A stretch of 44,594 nucleotides of DNA from Lactobacillus sp. S2-2 (GCF_021698855.1 NZ_WWFA01000004.1:1-44594); one strand, 5' to 3'. Counted from the stretch's first letter, positions 10,085-19,065 are shown. The notes: generated by a model from the sequence alone, not told the origin. Numbers and translations: made by a program.

Positions 10085-13000
10085 TTAGCGATAAGATTTT
10101 ACAAATTTTCCATTTGAAGTTATATAACCTTGAGATACTTTGTAAACCTTTGTTCCACGTTTCTTGAGACTGTATTCATGTGAATACTCGAAACGTTGTA
10201 CTTTTACAATTGTTCCACGTTTAATGTGTTTAACTTTACGTCCACTCAAGTTATTTTTTCGGTAAACGTTAATCGCATGTTTAGTTTTAATTTTCTTAAC
10301 TTGTGGAATTCTACCCATCATTACTAGTTTTTTATTAGTTGTAACGTAAGTTCCATTACTCAATTTATACCTAGTAGTTAGGTTATGGCGAACAATTCCT
10401 GTAACTTTGAAGATTGTACCTTGTTTGAGGTGACGAGCTTTTCCAGTTAAGTCTTTGTTCTTGTATGCATTAACTCCTTTAGGGTTGATTACTGTAATTG
10501 CATTGTGTTTACCGTAGTAGTAAACAGGTAGTACATAGTTTTTCTTAGTTGTGATATAACCAGTTTTTCCAAATGTTCCAGATTTATGATTAACATCTTT
10601 AACTAGATATCTGTATAATCCATTTTTATTCTTAACAATTTGTTTAACAATAAACATTGGACGGTTAACTCTTGGTTTCTTAGTGTAGTAACCTTGACGC
10701 TCTGTTACTTTAAAGACTGTTTTTTCGTATCGATAAATTGGGTTCAATGAGTAGATTACCGTATTCTTTTTTATTCTGCTATCAGGACGTTTAGTAGAAA
10801 CAGTAATTGTTTGATCGCCGACTTTAACAATATAGTCTTGATCATCTTTGATTTTTGGATTTACTTTAACATCAAAGTTTCCATCTTTATCAACAGTACC
10901 TTCACCAATTGTATTACCATCTTTATCTTTGATAACAACTGTATCTCCAGGTTTACCAGTACCATGAATTGAATCATCACCAGCATTAGGAACATCTACA
11001 GTAGTTTCATGATTGTTGTCAACATTTTCATTATTTCCATTGTTAGAATTGTTTCCGTTGTTTCCGTTGTTTCCGTTATTGGAACTATTTCCTGAAACAG
11101 TAACTGGGTCAGAAGTGATTCCTGGTTTACCATTTGTTTCTGGTGTAGCAGTAATCTTTTCTCTTCCAACTAGTGGACGATCTAAAGTAACTGTTCCCTT
11201 ACCATCAGAACCAATTGTACCTTCACCAATCTTATTACCATCTGCATCTTTGATAATAACTTTGTCGTTTGCTGTTCCATTTACACTAACTATTTTATCG
11301 CCATCTTTTGGTTGATCAACTTTAACAGTGTGATCAGTTTTTGGTGTGTGTCCAACAGTAGTATCAGATGCTTGACCAGGTTTACCATCTGTTTCTGGTG
11401 TTACGGTTACCTTTTCACCTTCAGTAAATGGTTTGTCAACCTTAACATCATACTTACCATCTTCACCAACTGTACCTTCACCAATCTTGTTACCATCTTT
11501 ATCAGTAACAATAACCTTATCTCCTGGTGTTCCAGTTCCAATGATATTCTTATCACCTTCAACTGGTGTATTGATATCAACCGTGTGGTCTGTTTGTGGT
11601 TTATCTTTATCAGTAGTAATTGAAGTTGTTGGTGTCCCATCTTTACCATCAGTAGAAGGAGTTACTGTAACTTCATCACCTTTGTTAAGTGGTTTATCAA
11701 CTGGAATGTCATATTTACCATCTTCTCCAATTTCACCTTTACCGATTACGTTGCCATCCTTATCAGTAATAACAATTGTGTCTCCAGGAGTTCCTTCTCC
11801 AGTAACTTTTTGATCTCCATCTTTTGGTTGATCTACAACTACAGTATGTTCTGATGCATCGTAATCTTTGGCTACAACTTGTTGTTTATCTGAATCACTC
11901 GTTCCAACTACTGTATCTCCATCTTTAGTTGTTGATTCCGCATAAACATCATCACCCTTAGTTAGTTTTGCATCATCTTTAATGGTTACTTTTGCCGTAC
12001 CATCTGATCCAATTACTACTTCGTCACTAATTGAATTACCATCTTTATCTTTTAGAACTACTGTGTCTCCTTCTTTTCCAGAAATTTCCACAGTCTTGCC
12101 TTGACTATCTTCTTTAATGTCACCATTAATTGTTGGCTTGTGTTCTGATGCATCGTAATCTAATGTTGTCTTCGCACTATTTCCAGTTTCCAAATTATTA
12201 TTGACGTTAGTAATTGGAGTTACAGTTAATGTTTCTCCATCTCTTAAATCGCGATCTGCTTCAACATTATACGTACCATCTTCATTAACTTTGGTTTTTG
12301 CAATTGTCTTACCAGATTCATCAGTTATTACAATTGTATCTCCTGCTACTCCAGTACCTGTAATTGTTTTCTGATTAGATTCAGGTTTATCTATTGTTGG
12401 TGTATGTGCATCTGAAGAATACTGAACTTCAAAATCAGAAGATTTACCTTCCTTATCTTGTCCATTAAATTGAGTATGTGGAGTTACAGTTAATGTTTCA
12501 CCATCAACCAAGAGACGGCTTGCATCATTAATCAAGAAATTCCCATTTTTATCTACTTTTATATTTTCAGCTAGCTTATTACCATCTTTATCAATAATTG
12601 TAACAGTATCTCCAGGTGTTCCATATCCTGATATTGTCTTTGTTCCACCATAAGCTTGTTGTATAGTCGCAATGTGGTTATCTTGATCATAATCTACCTT
12701 TTGGGTAGCAGAAGTACCTATTGATCCTTTGGGATTTGTTGGAATTACCTCAATTATATCATCTTCTGATAATTTACTTGTTATATCAGCACTGTAACTA
12801 CCATCTGAATTAACTGTAACATTTTCGGCAATGGTTTCCCCATTCTTTTTGATTGTTAGAGTATCATTTGGTGTTGCTGTTCCGGTTATTTTCTTGTCTC
12901 CTGAATTGGTTAAATTGATAGTTGGCTTATGATCATCTGGTATGAAATTAACCTTAACATATTTACTACCTTCAATTTTATCTTCGCTAACTTCGTTATT

Positions 13001-14323
13001 ACTTTTATCAATTACTTTAGCTGTTAGTTTTTCATCACCAATTAATTGCCTATTTGAAGTTATTGTAAACGTTCCATCATCAAGAACTGTTCTTCTTCCT
13101 AGTTCTTTGTTATTGTCGTCATATATAATAACTGTGTCTCCAGGAGTACCGGTACCTGTTATATTAAATTGACCTTCATCTGGTGTGTTTAATACTAATT
13201 TATGACTAACAATTTCATTTGCTCCGACAGTTGTTGTAACAGTATCTCCTTCATACGGATTGTCAACATCATTACTATTAATAGTTATAGGCTTTGCAGA
13301 TATCTTCTCACCTTCAGTTAAATTTTGTCCATCTTTCAATTCATATACATAATTTCCATCACTATCAACTGTGGTGGTCCCTAATTCGTTTCCCTCACCG
13401 TCAGAAATTTTAATCGTATCTCCTGGTGTTCCTTTTCCTGTTATCTTTTTATCGCCTGCTTTTACGTCAGCAATTTTAATTTTGTGATCATCTTTATTGT
13501 ATCCAGGAGCTTTCGTATATTTCATACTATCCAATTTTAATTGTTGTAAATTACTATTGCTTCCTGTCCCAGCTGAAATAGAAAAAACATATCCATCACC
13601 GCTATCTTTAAACCAATCTGGATTAGTTACAGTCCAAGTTTTTCCATCATAGGTAACTGTTAATGTTTTTGTAGAACCACTATATTCAAAGGTAAAATCC
13701 CTAAATTTATTTTGTGAAGGATCTGAAACTACTAGAGGTTGAGCAGATGTTCCTTTATAGTCAGGATTTGGATTTTGCTTATTACCGTGAATTATCGTGG
13801 CGTAAGTTGAACTAGAACCAATTTTTGTATCACTAGAGTTCCTATAAGTATCTACTTTAAATCCTGTAACATTATTTAAATTACCAGCACCCAAACCCTG
13901 TCCAGCAGTTCCTACATCTTCTACATTACCACTATGAAAAAACATAGCAATCCCGTCACCACCACCATGATCCTGATTTTTTGTACCAATATTTATTTTT
14001 CCAGTGATTTTAAAATCATCGTTAAAACTTATTTTATCTTTAAAAGAAATTGTTCCTGCTTGATTTTTAGTATCACTAGTTAAATTAAATGTTTTATAAG
14101 TATAATCATATTTCGGATTCGTCTTTAGATTAGTAACATTGAATGTACTATCATTTAATTGGGTACTATCATAATTAACTGTATTGTCAGCATGAATTAA
14201 ATAATCTGAGTGTAATGAAAAATCTTTCAGATTAAATCTTACATTTCCAACACTAAATACAGTAAATGCTGCAATTCCAGCAAGCAAAGAACTTTTTATG
14301 ATATTCTTTCTTTTATTTTTCAT
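10085..14323 (-). CDS. Large secreted adhesin: L-type lectin domain, ten Ig-like repeats, basic DUF5776-like cell-wall repeats
   Basis: The protein has 1412 residues. An extended signal peptide covers about residues 1-46. A bacterial L-type lectin-like domain follows to about residue 270, with the carbohydrate/metal-site signatures GGGDGIAMFF (D123) and GFKVDTYRN (D158). About ten Ig-like repeats of roughly 80-95 residues then run to about 1175. They carry GTGTPGDTV.ITDKDGN..GEGTV..DGKYDV and TVTP motifs, and a YDxxxH linker is often present. An Asn/Gly-rich spacer lies near 1079-1101. The C-terminal 230 residues are strongly basic, with three repeats ending GYITTKKNYV, TYVTTNKKLV and GYITSNGKFV, resembling DUF5776. 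There is no LPxTG motif, so attachment is probably non-covalent. It sits inside the dnaN-yaaA junction with its own promoter and terminator. Glycan binding is inferred from the fold only. Confidence 0.88.
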   Translation of the reverse strand: MKNKRKNIIKSSLLAGIAAFTVFSVGNVRFNLKDFSLHSDYLIHADNTVNYDSTQLNDSTFNVTNLKTNPKYDYTYKTFNLTSDTKNQAGTISFKDKISFNDDFKITGKINIGTKNQDHGGGDGIAMFFHSGNVEDVGTAGQGLGAGNLNNVTGFKVDTYRNSSDTKIGSSSTYATIIHGNKQNPNPDYKGTSAQPLVVSDPSQNKFRDFTFEYSGSTKTLTVTYDGKTWTVTNPDWFKDSGDGYVFSISAGTGSNSNLQQLKLDSMKYTKAPGYNKDDHKIKIADVKAGDKKITGKGTPGDTIKISDGEGNELGTTTVDSDGNYVYELKDGQNLTEGEKISAKPITINSNDVDNPYEGDTVTTTVGANEIVSHKLVLNTPDEGQFNITGTGTPGDTVIIYDDNNKELGRRTVLDDGTFTITSNRQLIGDEKLTAKVIDKSNNEVSEDKIEGSKYVKVNFIPDDHKPTINLTNSGDKKITGTATPNDTLTIKKNGETIAENVTVNSDGSYSADITSKLSEDDIIEVIPTNPKGSIGTSATQKVDYDQDNHIATIQQAYGGTKTISGYGTPGDTVTIIDKDGNKLAENIKVDKNGNFLINDASRLLVDGETLTVTPHTQFNGQDKEGKSSDFEVQYSSDAHTPTIDKPESNQKTITGTGVAGDTIVITDESGKTIAKTKVNEDGTYNVEADRDLRDGETLTVTPITNVNNNLETGNSAKTTLDYDASEHKPTINGDIKEDSQGKTVEISGKEGDTVVLKDKDGNSISDEVVIGSDGTAKVTIKDDAKLTKGDDVYAESTTKDGDTVVGTSDSDKQQVVAKDYDASEHTVVVDQPKDGDQKVTGEGTPGDTIVITDKDGNVIGKGEIGEDGKYDIPVDKPLNKGDEVTVTPSTDGKDGTPTTSITTDKDKPQTDHTVDINTPVEGDKNIIGTGTPGDKVIVTDKDGNKIGEGTVGEDGKYDVKVDKPFTEGEKVTVTPETDGKPGQASDTTVGHTPKTDHTVKVDQPKDGDKIVSVNGTANDKVIIKDADGNKIGEGTIGSDGKGTVTLDRPLVGREKITATPETNGKPGITSDPVTVSGNSSNNGNNGNNGNNSNNGNNENVDNNHETTVDVPNAGDDSIHGTGKPGDTVVIKDKDGNTIGEGTVDKDGNFDVKVNPKIKDDQDYIVKVGDQTITVSTKRPDSRIKKNTVIYSLNPIYRYEKTVFKVTERQGYYTKKPRVNRPMFIVKQIVKNKNGLYRYLVKDVNHKSGTFGKTGYITTKKNYVLPVYYYGKHNAITVINPKGVNAYKNKDLTGKARHLKQGTIFKVTGIVRHNLTTRYKLSNGTYVTTNKKLVMMGRIPQVKKIKTKHAINVYRKNNLSGRKVKHIKRGTIVKVQRFEYSHEYSLKKRGTKVYKVSQGYITSNGKFVKSYR

Positions 14324-14367
14324 ATGTTTTAAACCTCCAAAAAGTTATGTTTACGTTTATAATTATT

Positions 14368-14395
14368 TTTATATCTGAATATTACAACAGCTCAA
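14368..14395 (-). promoter_or_regulatory. Candidate promoter of the large adhesin gene
   Basis: On the minus strand, TTGAGC (14390-14395) and TATAAA (14368-14373) are separated by 16 bp. They lie upstream of the AT-rich leader, the GGAGG ribosome-binding site and the ATG at 14323. Confidence 0.45.
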
Positions 14396-14420
14396 TATAC
14401 TATGACTAGTATTTTGACTC

Positions 14421-14457
14421 GAAAAAAATCACTCAATTAAATTGAGTGATTTTTTTA
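14421..14457. terminator. Terminator downstream of dnaN
   Basis: A perfect 11-bp inverted repeat (14428-14450) is flanked by A7 and T7 runs. It ends the leftward dnaN transcript directly after its stop codon, so the adhesin needs its own promoter. Confidence 0.9.
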
Positions 14458-15597
14458 TTAAAATGTCCTTACTGGAGTAATTAATTGAATGAAACCATCT
14501 TCTGTACCCGTTGGTATTAAAGTGAACGGTCTGAGAGCTGATGTAAATGAAAGATTAATCTCAGTATTCCCGAATGCTCTTAATGCTTCTTTCATGTAAT
14601 CGGGGTTGAATGAGATTTCCAAATCTGCACCTTCTGAATTACTTGGCTGTAAATCTTCTTCAACATTTCCAACATCTGGTGAATCACCAGTAATCGTGAC
14701 AACTTGATTGCTTGGATTAATGGTTAACTTAATCACGTTATTTCTAGACTCATGTGATAAAAGTGAAGCTCTTTCAATTGCACCTAATAATTCAGATGAA
14801 TTAAATTCAATTTTTGTTTCCGACGATTTTGGAATTAAGCGACTTGTATCTGGATAGTTTCCTTCCAATAATCTTGAATAAAAATTAGTTTTACCAAATG
14901 TAAAGAGAACCTGGTTTTCCGAAATATCCATCTGAATACTTTGCTGATTGTCATCAATCATTTTAGCTAATTCACTTAAACTTTTACCTGGAATCACAAT
15001 ATCATAGTTAGCACCATGACTTTCTTGGAGTTCCACTTTTCTTTGTGATAAACGGTGACTATCAGTTGCAACCGCTAAAATTTGATTTTCATTTAAACTA
15101 ACGTGAATTCCGGTTAAGATTGGACGACTTTCTTGTTTTGAAACTGAAATTACCGTTTGATTAATAATCTCTTTGAAAATATCCGCTGATAAATGAATTG
15201 AATTTTCTGTTTCAACTTCTGGTAGGTGTGGATAGTTATTTGCATCAAGACCGTTAATTGTAAATTCAGATGGTCCAGAAGTTATTTTAGTTTTAAAGTT
15301 ATCATTTACTTCCAGATTCATGATTTCTTGAGGTAATTTTTTGACAATTTCATTGAAAAAACGAGCTGGTAAAACAATGTTTCCTGATTGTTCGATAGAT
15401 AACTCATTATCTTGATTATCTGCATCAATGGTTGTTTGAATTGAAACATCAGCATCGCTTCCAGTTAAAATAATTTTATTTTCAAAAACTTCTAATTTTA
15501 GTCCAGTTAAAATAGGAATCGTTGTTTTGGAAGAAATTGCTCTTTGTACAATATTTAATGAATTGATAAAAACAGAACGTTTAATTGAAAATTTCAT
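14458..15597 (-). CDS. dnaN: DNA polymerase III beta sliding clamp
   Basis: This 379-residue protein is the homodimeric ring that tethers DNA polymerase III to DNA. Three clamp folds are recognisable: an N-terminal part (TTIPILTGLKLEV), a middle part (SVSKQESRPILTGIHVS with ATDSHRL) and a C-terminal part (NPDYMKEALRAFG, ending PTGTEDGFIQLITPVRTF). The C-terminal end matches the conserved protein-binding pocket region. The ATG is preceded by AAGGAG. The gene follows dnaA after 210 bp that contain DnaA boxes and the likely unwinding element. Unlike the usual order, yaaA does not follow directly. Confidence 0.97.
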   Translation of the reverse strand: MKFSIKRSVFINSLNIVQRAISSKTTIPILTGLKLEVFENKIILTGSDADVSIQTTIDADNQDNELSIEQSGNIVLPARFFNEIVKKLPQEIMNLEVNDNFKTKITSGPSEFTINGLDANNYPHLPEVETENSIHLSADIFKEIINQTVISVSKQESRPILTGIHVSLNENQILAVATDSHRLSQRKVELQESHGANYDIVIPGKSLSELAKMIDDNQQSIQMDISENQVLFTFGKTNFYSRLLEGNYPDTSRLIPKSSETKIEFNSSELLGAIERASLLSHESRNNVIKLTINPSNQVVTITGDSPDVGNVEEDLQPSNSEGADLEISFNPDYMKEALRAFGNTEINLSFTSALRPFTLIPTGTEDGFIQLITPVRTF

Positions 15598-15635
15598 TTT
15601 GTTAGTCTCCTTTTTATTTGTATCAGAATGTTAGT

Positions 15636-15664
15636 TAATTATATTAATTAATAATATAAAAAGA
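15636..15664. other. AT-rich stretch next to the DnaA-trios (candidate DNA unwinding element)
   Basis: The stretch is almost pure A/T, with the self-complementary TTAATTAATAATATAA type sequence. It lies directly beside the DnaA-trio run at 15665-15679, where origin melting would be expected by analogy with the Bacillus basal unwinding system. Confidence 0.5.
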
Positions 15665-15679
15665 TAGAAGTAATAGTAG
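15665..15679 (+). other. DnaA-trio array of the origin unwinding region
   Basis: TAG-AAG-TAA-TAG-TAG reads as five consecutive DnaA-trios (3'-GAT GAT AAT GAA GAT-5'). They are followed by a short GC-containing segment (GTCCTG) and then a DnaA box at 15693. This order of trios, GC patch and box is the described layout of the bacterial basal unwinding system, in which DnaA loads from boxes onto single-stranded trios. Confidence 0.7.
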
Positions 15680-15692
15680 GTCCTGTTTATAC

Positions 15693-15786
15693 TGTGGAAA
15701 AGTTATTTAACCTAATATAGATAAAGTGAATAAGGCTGTTAATAACTTTGTGGATAAAAATAGCTTTTTTGCTAGACTTATCAACA
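15693..15786. other. oriC: DnaA-box cluster between dnaA and dnaN (second half of bipartite oriC)
   Basis: The boxes are TGTGGAAAA (15693-15701), a perfect TGTGGATAA (15749-15757), and TTATCAACA with one mismatch (15778-15786). A weaker TGTTAATAA lies at 15737-15745. Together with the trios at 15665 they form the dnaN-proximal part of the origin. Confidence 0.8.
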
Positions 15787-15807
15787 GGCAGAATTTTAAC
15801 ATGTTTT

Positions 15808-17145
15808 TTAATGTTGCATTTCATTTTTTAAATCATCAATTGTTCTTTGTAATTCAGAATCAGTTTTGAGTGCTTCAACAATTTTTTCATAAGCATGAAT
15901 TACAGTTGTATGATCTTTACCACCAAATTCTTCACCAATTTTCGGTAAAGAACTTTCAGTTAATTCGCGAGATAAATACATCGCTATTTGACGCGGCACA
16001 ACAATTGATTTGATTCTTTTTTTACCTTTTAGCTCGTTGATAGTTACGTGAAAGTATGAAGAGACACGTTTTAAAATATCAGGAACTGTTAGAGCTTTTT
16101 TGGCTTTAGCTAATTTAAGTGGTCTTAAAGCAGCTGAAACTAATTCAGTCGTAATTGGTTGGCTTCTAAGTCTTGCAAACGCTTGGACACTCGAAAGTGC
16201 TCCTTCTAGCTCACGGACGTTTGAGTCAATTTGTCCAGCAATATAACTTAACGTATCACTTGGAATTTCCATATGATCTGATTCAGCTTTAGCTCTTAGA
16301 ATAGCAGTTCTAGTTTCTAAATCAGGAGGCGTAATATCAACTGATAGCCCCCATGCAAATCGTGATACTAATCGATCTTGTAATTTTGGAATTTCATTAG
16401 GTAAACGATCAGAAGTCAAAACAATTTGTTTACCATCTTCATATAAATCATTAAAAGTATGAAAGAACTCTTCTTGCGTTCCTTCTTTATCAGCAAAGAA
16501 CTGAATATCATCAACCAGCAGTAAGTCAACGCTACGATATTCTTTTCTAAATTCTTCAGTTCTATTTGTTTGAATGGCATTGATAAAGTCATTAGTAAAT
16601 GCTTCTGACGTTACATATTTAATGTTGTAATCATTATTTACATTTAATAATTTATTACCAATTGCGTGCATCAAGTGGGTTTTACCCAATCCTACTCCAC
16701 CATAAAAGAATAATGGATTATACATCTTACCTGGTTCTTCTGAAACGACTAAAGCAGCGGCATGAGCCATTTGATTACCTTTACCAATAACGAAAGTATC
16801 AAATGTATAGTCACTATTTAGATGAGTTTTCTTCATATAAGTTGGTGTGGTATCGACATTTTTATTATTAGAAGTTTCTTGAGTTTTATCTTTTTTTAAT
16901 TCATCTTCTAATACAAAAACAGGAACGATATCGATTTTATTAGTTGCATATGCATATTCAACTAACTTATCAGAAAATTTAGTCTTCCAATAATCTCTAT
17001 GTAGCGGGGTTGGTAATTGAATAGTTAGTTCATTATTTACTAAAGAAATTGGAATAGCAGTTTCAATCCAAGTTGAGTAGGTAGTTTGGTTATAATCTTC
17101 TTTAAATTTTTCTTTTATTTGTTGCCATAGTTCATTATGATCCAT
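15808..17145 (-). CDS. dnaA: Chromosomal replication initiator DnaA
   Basis: This AAA+ initiator has 445 residues from the chosen start. An N-terminal helicase-loading domain ([10 protein letters not shown]) is followed by a Lys/Thr/Asn-rich linker. The AAA+ core has Walker [10 protein letters not shown] (K155) and Walker [11 protein letters not shown] (D212, D213). The C-terminal helix-turn-helix DNA-binding domain ends with the DnaA signature [15 protein letters not shown]. The open frame extends to an ATG at 17172, but the ATG at 17145 has GGAGG 8 nt upstream and gives the usual DnaA N-terminus. The -10 TATAAT (17174-17179) would overlap the longer start. A DnaA box at 17202-17210 overlies the -35 region, which fits autoregulation. 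Confidence 0.97.
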   Translation of the reverse strand: MDHNELWQQIKEKFKEDYNQTTYSTWIETAIPISLVNNELTIQLPTPLHRDYWKTKFSDKLVEYAYATNKIDIVPVFVLEDELKKDKTQETSNNKNVDTTPTYMKKTHLNSDYTFDTFVIGKGNQMAHAAALVVSEEPGKMYNPLFFYGGVGLGKTHLMHAIGNKLLNVNNDYNIKYVTSEAFTNDFINAIQTNRTEEFRKEYRSVDLLLVDDIQFFADKEGTQEEFFHTFNDLYEDGKQIVLTSDRLPNEIPKLQDRLVSRFAWGLSVDITPPDLETRTAILRAKAESDHMEIPSDTLSYIAGQIDSNVRELEGALSSVQAFARLRSQPITTELVSAALRPLKLAKAKKALTVPDILKRVSSYFHVTINELKGKKRIKSIVVPRQIAMYLSRELTESSLPKIGEEFGGKDHTTVIHAYEKIVEALKTDSELQRTIDDLKNEMQH

Positions 17146-17498
17146 AACTCCTGCCTCCATTTTGAAAATCATGATTATAATTTTATCATTAAGTTAAAAA
17201 GTTTTCCACAGAATTTAGAAGTTGTGAATAAATGTTTCACATCATGTCTATTTGTTTCTCACAAAAGTGTGAATAACTTGGATAAATAAAGTGAAAAATT
17301 TGAAAATTAACAGAAAAATGTGGATAATTATTTCTTGATATAGAAACGTTTTTAAATGGTTTTAAAAGTTATTAACAGTTTGTGGATAAAAAAATAAACA
17401 CACTGTTTTTTGTTTTTTTGGTTGTCTAAAAGCCGGTGATTTTATTTTTAGTTATCCACAGTTATTAACAAGTTATCCTCACAAATTTATTTTTAGCT
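17146..17498. other. oriC: Origin of replication region between dnaA and rpmH: DnaA-box cluster
   Basis: The gene-free region is AT-rich and crowded with DnaA boxes. TTTTCCACA lies at 17202-17210. TGTGAATAA lies at 17223-17231 and 17268-17276. Perfect TGTGGATAA lies at 17319-17327 and 17381-17389, and perfect TTATCCACA at 17452-17460. The related TTATTAACA lies at 17369-17377 and 17462-17470, and a degenerate TTATCCTCA at 17473-17481. Genes diverge here, dnaA leftward and rpmH rightward, as expected at an origin. No ORF of note was seen. Confidence 0.92.
17174..17179 (-). promoter_or_regulatory. -10 element of the dnaA promoter
   Basis: A perfect TATAAT lies on the minus strand, about 29 nt before the dnaA ATG. 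The matching -35 position has no good consensus but is covered by the DnaA box 17202-17210, suggesting repression by DnaA. Confidence 0.5.
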
Positions 17499-17523
17499 AT
17501 TGACACATTATGAAAATAGTTGT

Positions 17524-17551
17524 TTGAAACAATAAAATTTTGTGATATCAT
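17524..17551 (+). promoter_or_regulatory. Promoter of rpmH (rnpA-yidC)
   Basis: TTGAAA (17524-17529) and an extended -10, TGA-TATCAT (hexamer 17546-17551), have a 16-bp spacer. The pair lies between the last DnaA boxes and rpmH. Confidence 0.55.
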
Positions 17552-17617
17552 ATAAAAGAAATGTTTTCATTAATATAACAGTTCTTTAAACAACCGATTT
17601 AGTTAGGAGGGTTAGTC

Positions 17618-17752
17618 ATGAAAAGAACTTACCAACCAAAGAAACGTCAACGTAACCGTGTTCATGGTTTTAGAAAACGCATGAGTACTAGTAACGGTCG
17701 TAAAGTATTAGCTCGTCGTCGTAAACGAGGCAGAAAAGTATTATCTGCTTAG
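17618..17752 (+). CDS. rpmH: Large ribosomal subunit protein bL34
   Basis: A short gene of 44 residues begins [18 protein letters not shown] and ends GRKVLSA. It has the Arg/Lys-rich composition and the [17 protein letters not shown] core of bL34. The start has AGGAGG 8 nt upstream. It is the first rightward gene after oriC. A hairpin terminator directly follows, so only part of the transcripts would continue into rnpA. Confidence 0.98.
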   Translation: MKRTYQPKKRQRNRVHGFRKRMSTSNGRKVLARRRKRGRKVLSA

Positions 17753-17753
17753 G

Positions 17754-17777
17754 CCACTGAACCCTCAGTGGTCTTTT
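17754..17777 (+). terminator. Terminator/attenuator between rpmH and rnpA
   Basis: CCACTGA (17754-17760) pairs with TCAGTGG (17765-17771), followed by TCTTTTT. This would set a high ratio of rpmH to rnpA message. Confidence 0.8.
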
Positions 17778-17807
17778 TAATTATTAATAAATAATTGGAG
17801 ATTAATT

Positions 17808-18164
17808 ATGCGAAAATCTTATCGTATTAAAAAAGAAGCAGAATTTCAAAAGGTCTTTGATGAACATGCATCGGTTGCAAATCGACAATTTGTAATTTAT
17901 CAATTAGATAAACCTGACCAACTACATTTTCGAATTGGGATTTCAGTTGGAAAAAAAGTTGGAAATGCTGTTCATCGAAATTGGGTTAAACGCCGTGTTC
18001 GACAATCAATTTTTGAATTAAAACCTTATTTAAAAAATGATGTTGATTTTTTAGTAATTGCTCGTCCGATAGTTGATGGAATGTCGATGTTTGATATTAA
18101 ATCAAGTCTAGTTCATGTTTTAAAATTAGCTGACCTATTAGATTCTGATTATAGCGAGGAATAA
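17808..18164 (+). CDS. rnpA: Ribonuclease P protein component
   Basis: This 118-residue basic protein assists the RNase P RNA in removing tRNA 5' leaders. It shows the family signature [20 protein letters not shown] with VRQSIFE, plus FLVIARP near the C-terminus. The N-terminus is [17 protein letters not shown]. The ATG has GGAGA upstream. It is followed after 2 nt by yidC, a standard arrangement. Confidence 0.97.
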   Translation: MRKSYRIKKEAEFQKVFDEHASVANRQFVIYQLDKPDQLHFRIGISVGKKVGNAVHRNWVKRRVRQSIFELKPYLKNDVDFLVIARPIVDGMSMFDIKSSLVHVLKLADLLDSDYSEE

Positions 18165-18166
18165 AA

Positions 18167-19000
18167 GTGAAAAATTTTAAAAAATTTATGACAATCTTTG
18201 CGATTGTTAGTTTGGTTTTTGTGTTAACTGCTTGTGGTAATACACCGATTAATGATCAAAGTACCGGTTTTTGGGATGGAATAGTTGTTTTAAACTTCTC
18301 TCGTGCAATTATTTGGTTATCTAATCTGTTTGGTACTAATAATTATGGAGTTGGAATTATCCTCTTCACAGTTGTTGTAAGAATCGTTATTCTACCTTTA
18401 ATGATTTATCAAACTAAAAGTATGAAGAAAACCCAAGAAGTTCAACCACAACTTAAAGCATTACAAAAGAAATATTCTTCAAAAGATACTGAGACAGTTC
18501 AAAAGTTACGTGAAGAACAACAAAAACTTTATTCAGAAGCGGGAATTAATCCAATTGCTGGATGTTTACCATTGTTAGTTCAAATGCCAGTAATTTTTGC
18601 ATTGTATCAATCAATATCTCGTACTAATGTTTTAAAGGGTGGAGAATTTTTGTGGTTGGAATTAGGTCATAAAGATCCATATTTTGTACTTCCAATTTTA
18701 GCTGCATCATTTACTTTCTTGAGTTCATGGTTGGCAATGAAATCTCAACCAGAATCAAATGGTATGACAACAATGATGACTTTTGGAATGCCACTAATTA
18801 TTTTCTTTACTGCGTTAAGTGTTCCATCAGCATTGTCATTATATTGGGTAATAACAAATGCTTTCCAAGTAGGGCAAACATTACTCTTACAAAACCCATG
18901 GAAAATGCAAGCTGAACGAGATGCAAAAGAAAAAGCTCGTAAACAAGCTGAACGAAAAAAACAAAAAGCAATTCGAAAAGCAAGAAAAGGTAAAAAATAA
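18167..19000 (+). CDS. yidC: Membrane protein insertase YidC/OxaI
   Basis: This 277-residue lipoprotein insertase places proteins in the cytoplasmic membrane with or without SecYEG. A lipoprotein signal has the lipobox LTAC (C23). The first core helix carries the conserved groove arginine R72 (FTVVVRIVILPL). NPIAGCLPLLVQMPVIFALY and later helices follow, then a highly basic C-terminal tail (KARKQAERKKQKAIRKARKGKK) that can contact the ribosome. Translation starts at GTG, 2 nt after the rnpA stop codon, with GAGGA as its ribosome-binding site inside rnpA. This indicates coupling. Confidence 0.95.
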   Translation: MKNFKKFMTIFAIVSLVFVLTACGNTPINDQSTGFWDGIVVLNFSRAIIWLSNLFGTNNYGVGIILFTVVVRIVILPLMIYQTKSMKKTQEVQPQLKALQKKYSSKDTETVQKLREEQQKLYSEAGINPIAGCLPLLVQMPVIFALYQSISRTNVLKGGEFLWLELGHKDPYFVLPILAASFTFLSSWLAMKSQPESNGMTTMMTFGMPLIIFFTALSVPSALSLYWVITNAFQVGQTLLLQNPWKMQAERDAKEKARKQAERKKQKAIRKARKGKK

Positions 19001-19010
19001 AAAGTTTACT

Positions 19011-19065
19011 AAAATACTCCATAAAAGTTAGATGAAAGTCTAACTTTTATGGAGTATTTTTTTAT
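19011..19065 (+). terminator. Strong terminator after yidC
   Basis: A perfect 22-bp inverted repeat (19011-19032 with 19039-19060) has a 6-nt loop and is followed by T's. Jag therefore probably has its own promoter in 19066-19140. Confidence 0.92.

Noticed and set aside
11013-11813. Several open frames on the plus strand of 100-126 codons across the adhesin repeats
   Set aside because: They are antisense shadows of the periodic Ig-repeat coding sequence. They have low-complexity Pro/Ser/Leu or Ile/Thr composition, no ribosome-binding sites, and they overlap each other.
10830-13450. Repeated DNA in the adhesin considered as a CRISPR or minisatellite array
   Set aside because: The repeats are 240-290 bp, in frame and diverged at third positions, as expected for protein domain repeats. 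There are no unique short spacers.
17233-17246. Additional parS in the origin (GTTTCACATC)
   Set aside because: Only the left half matches (TGTTTCACAT) and the right half is not complementary. It is not a usable palindrome.
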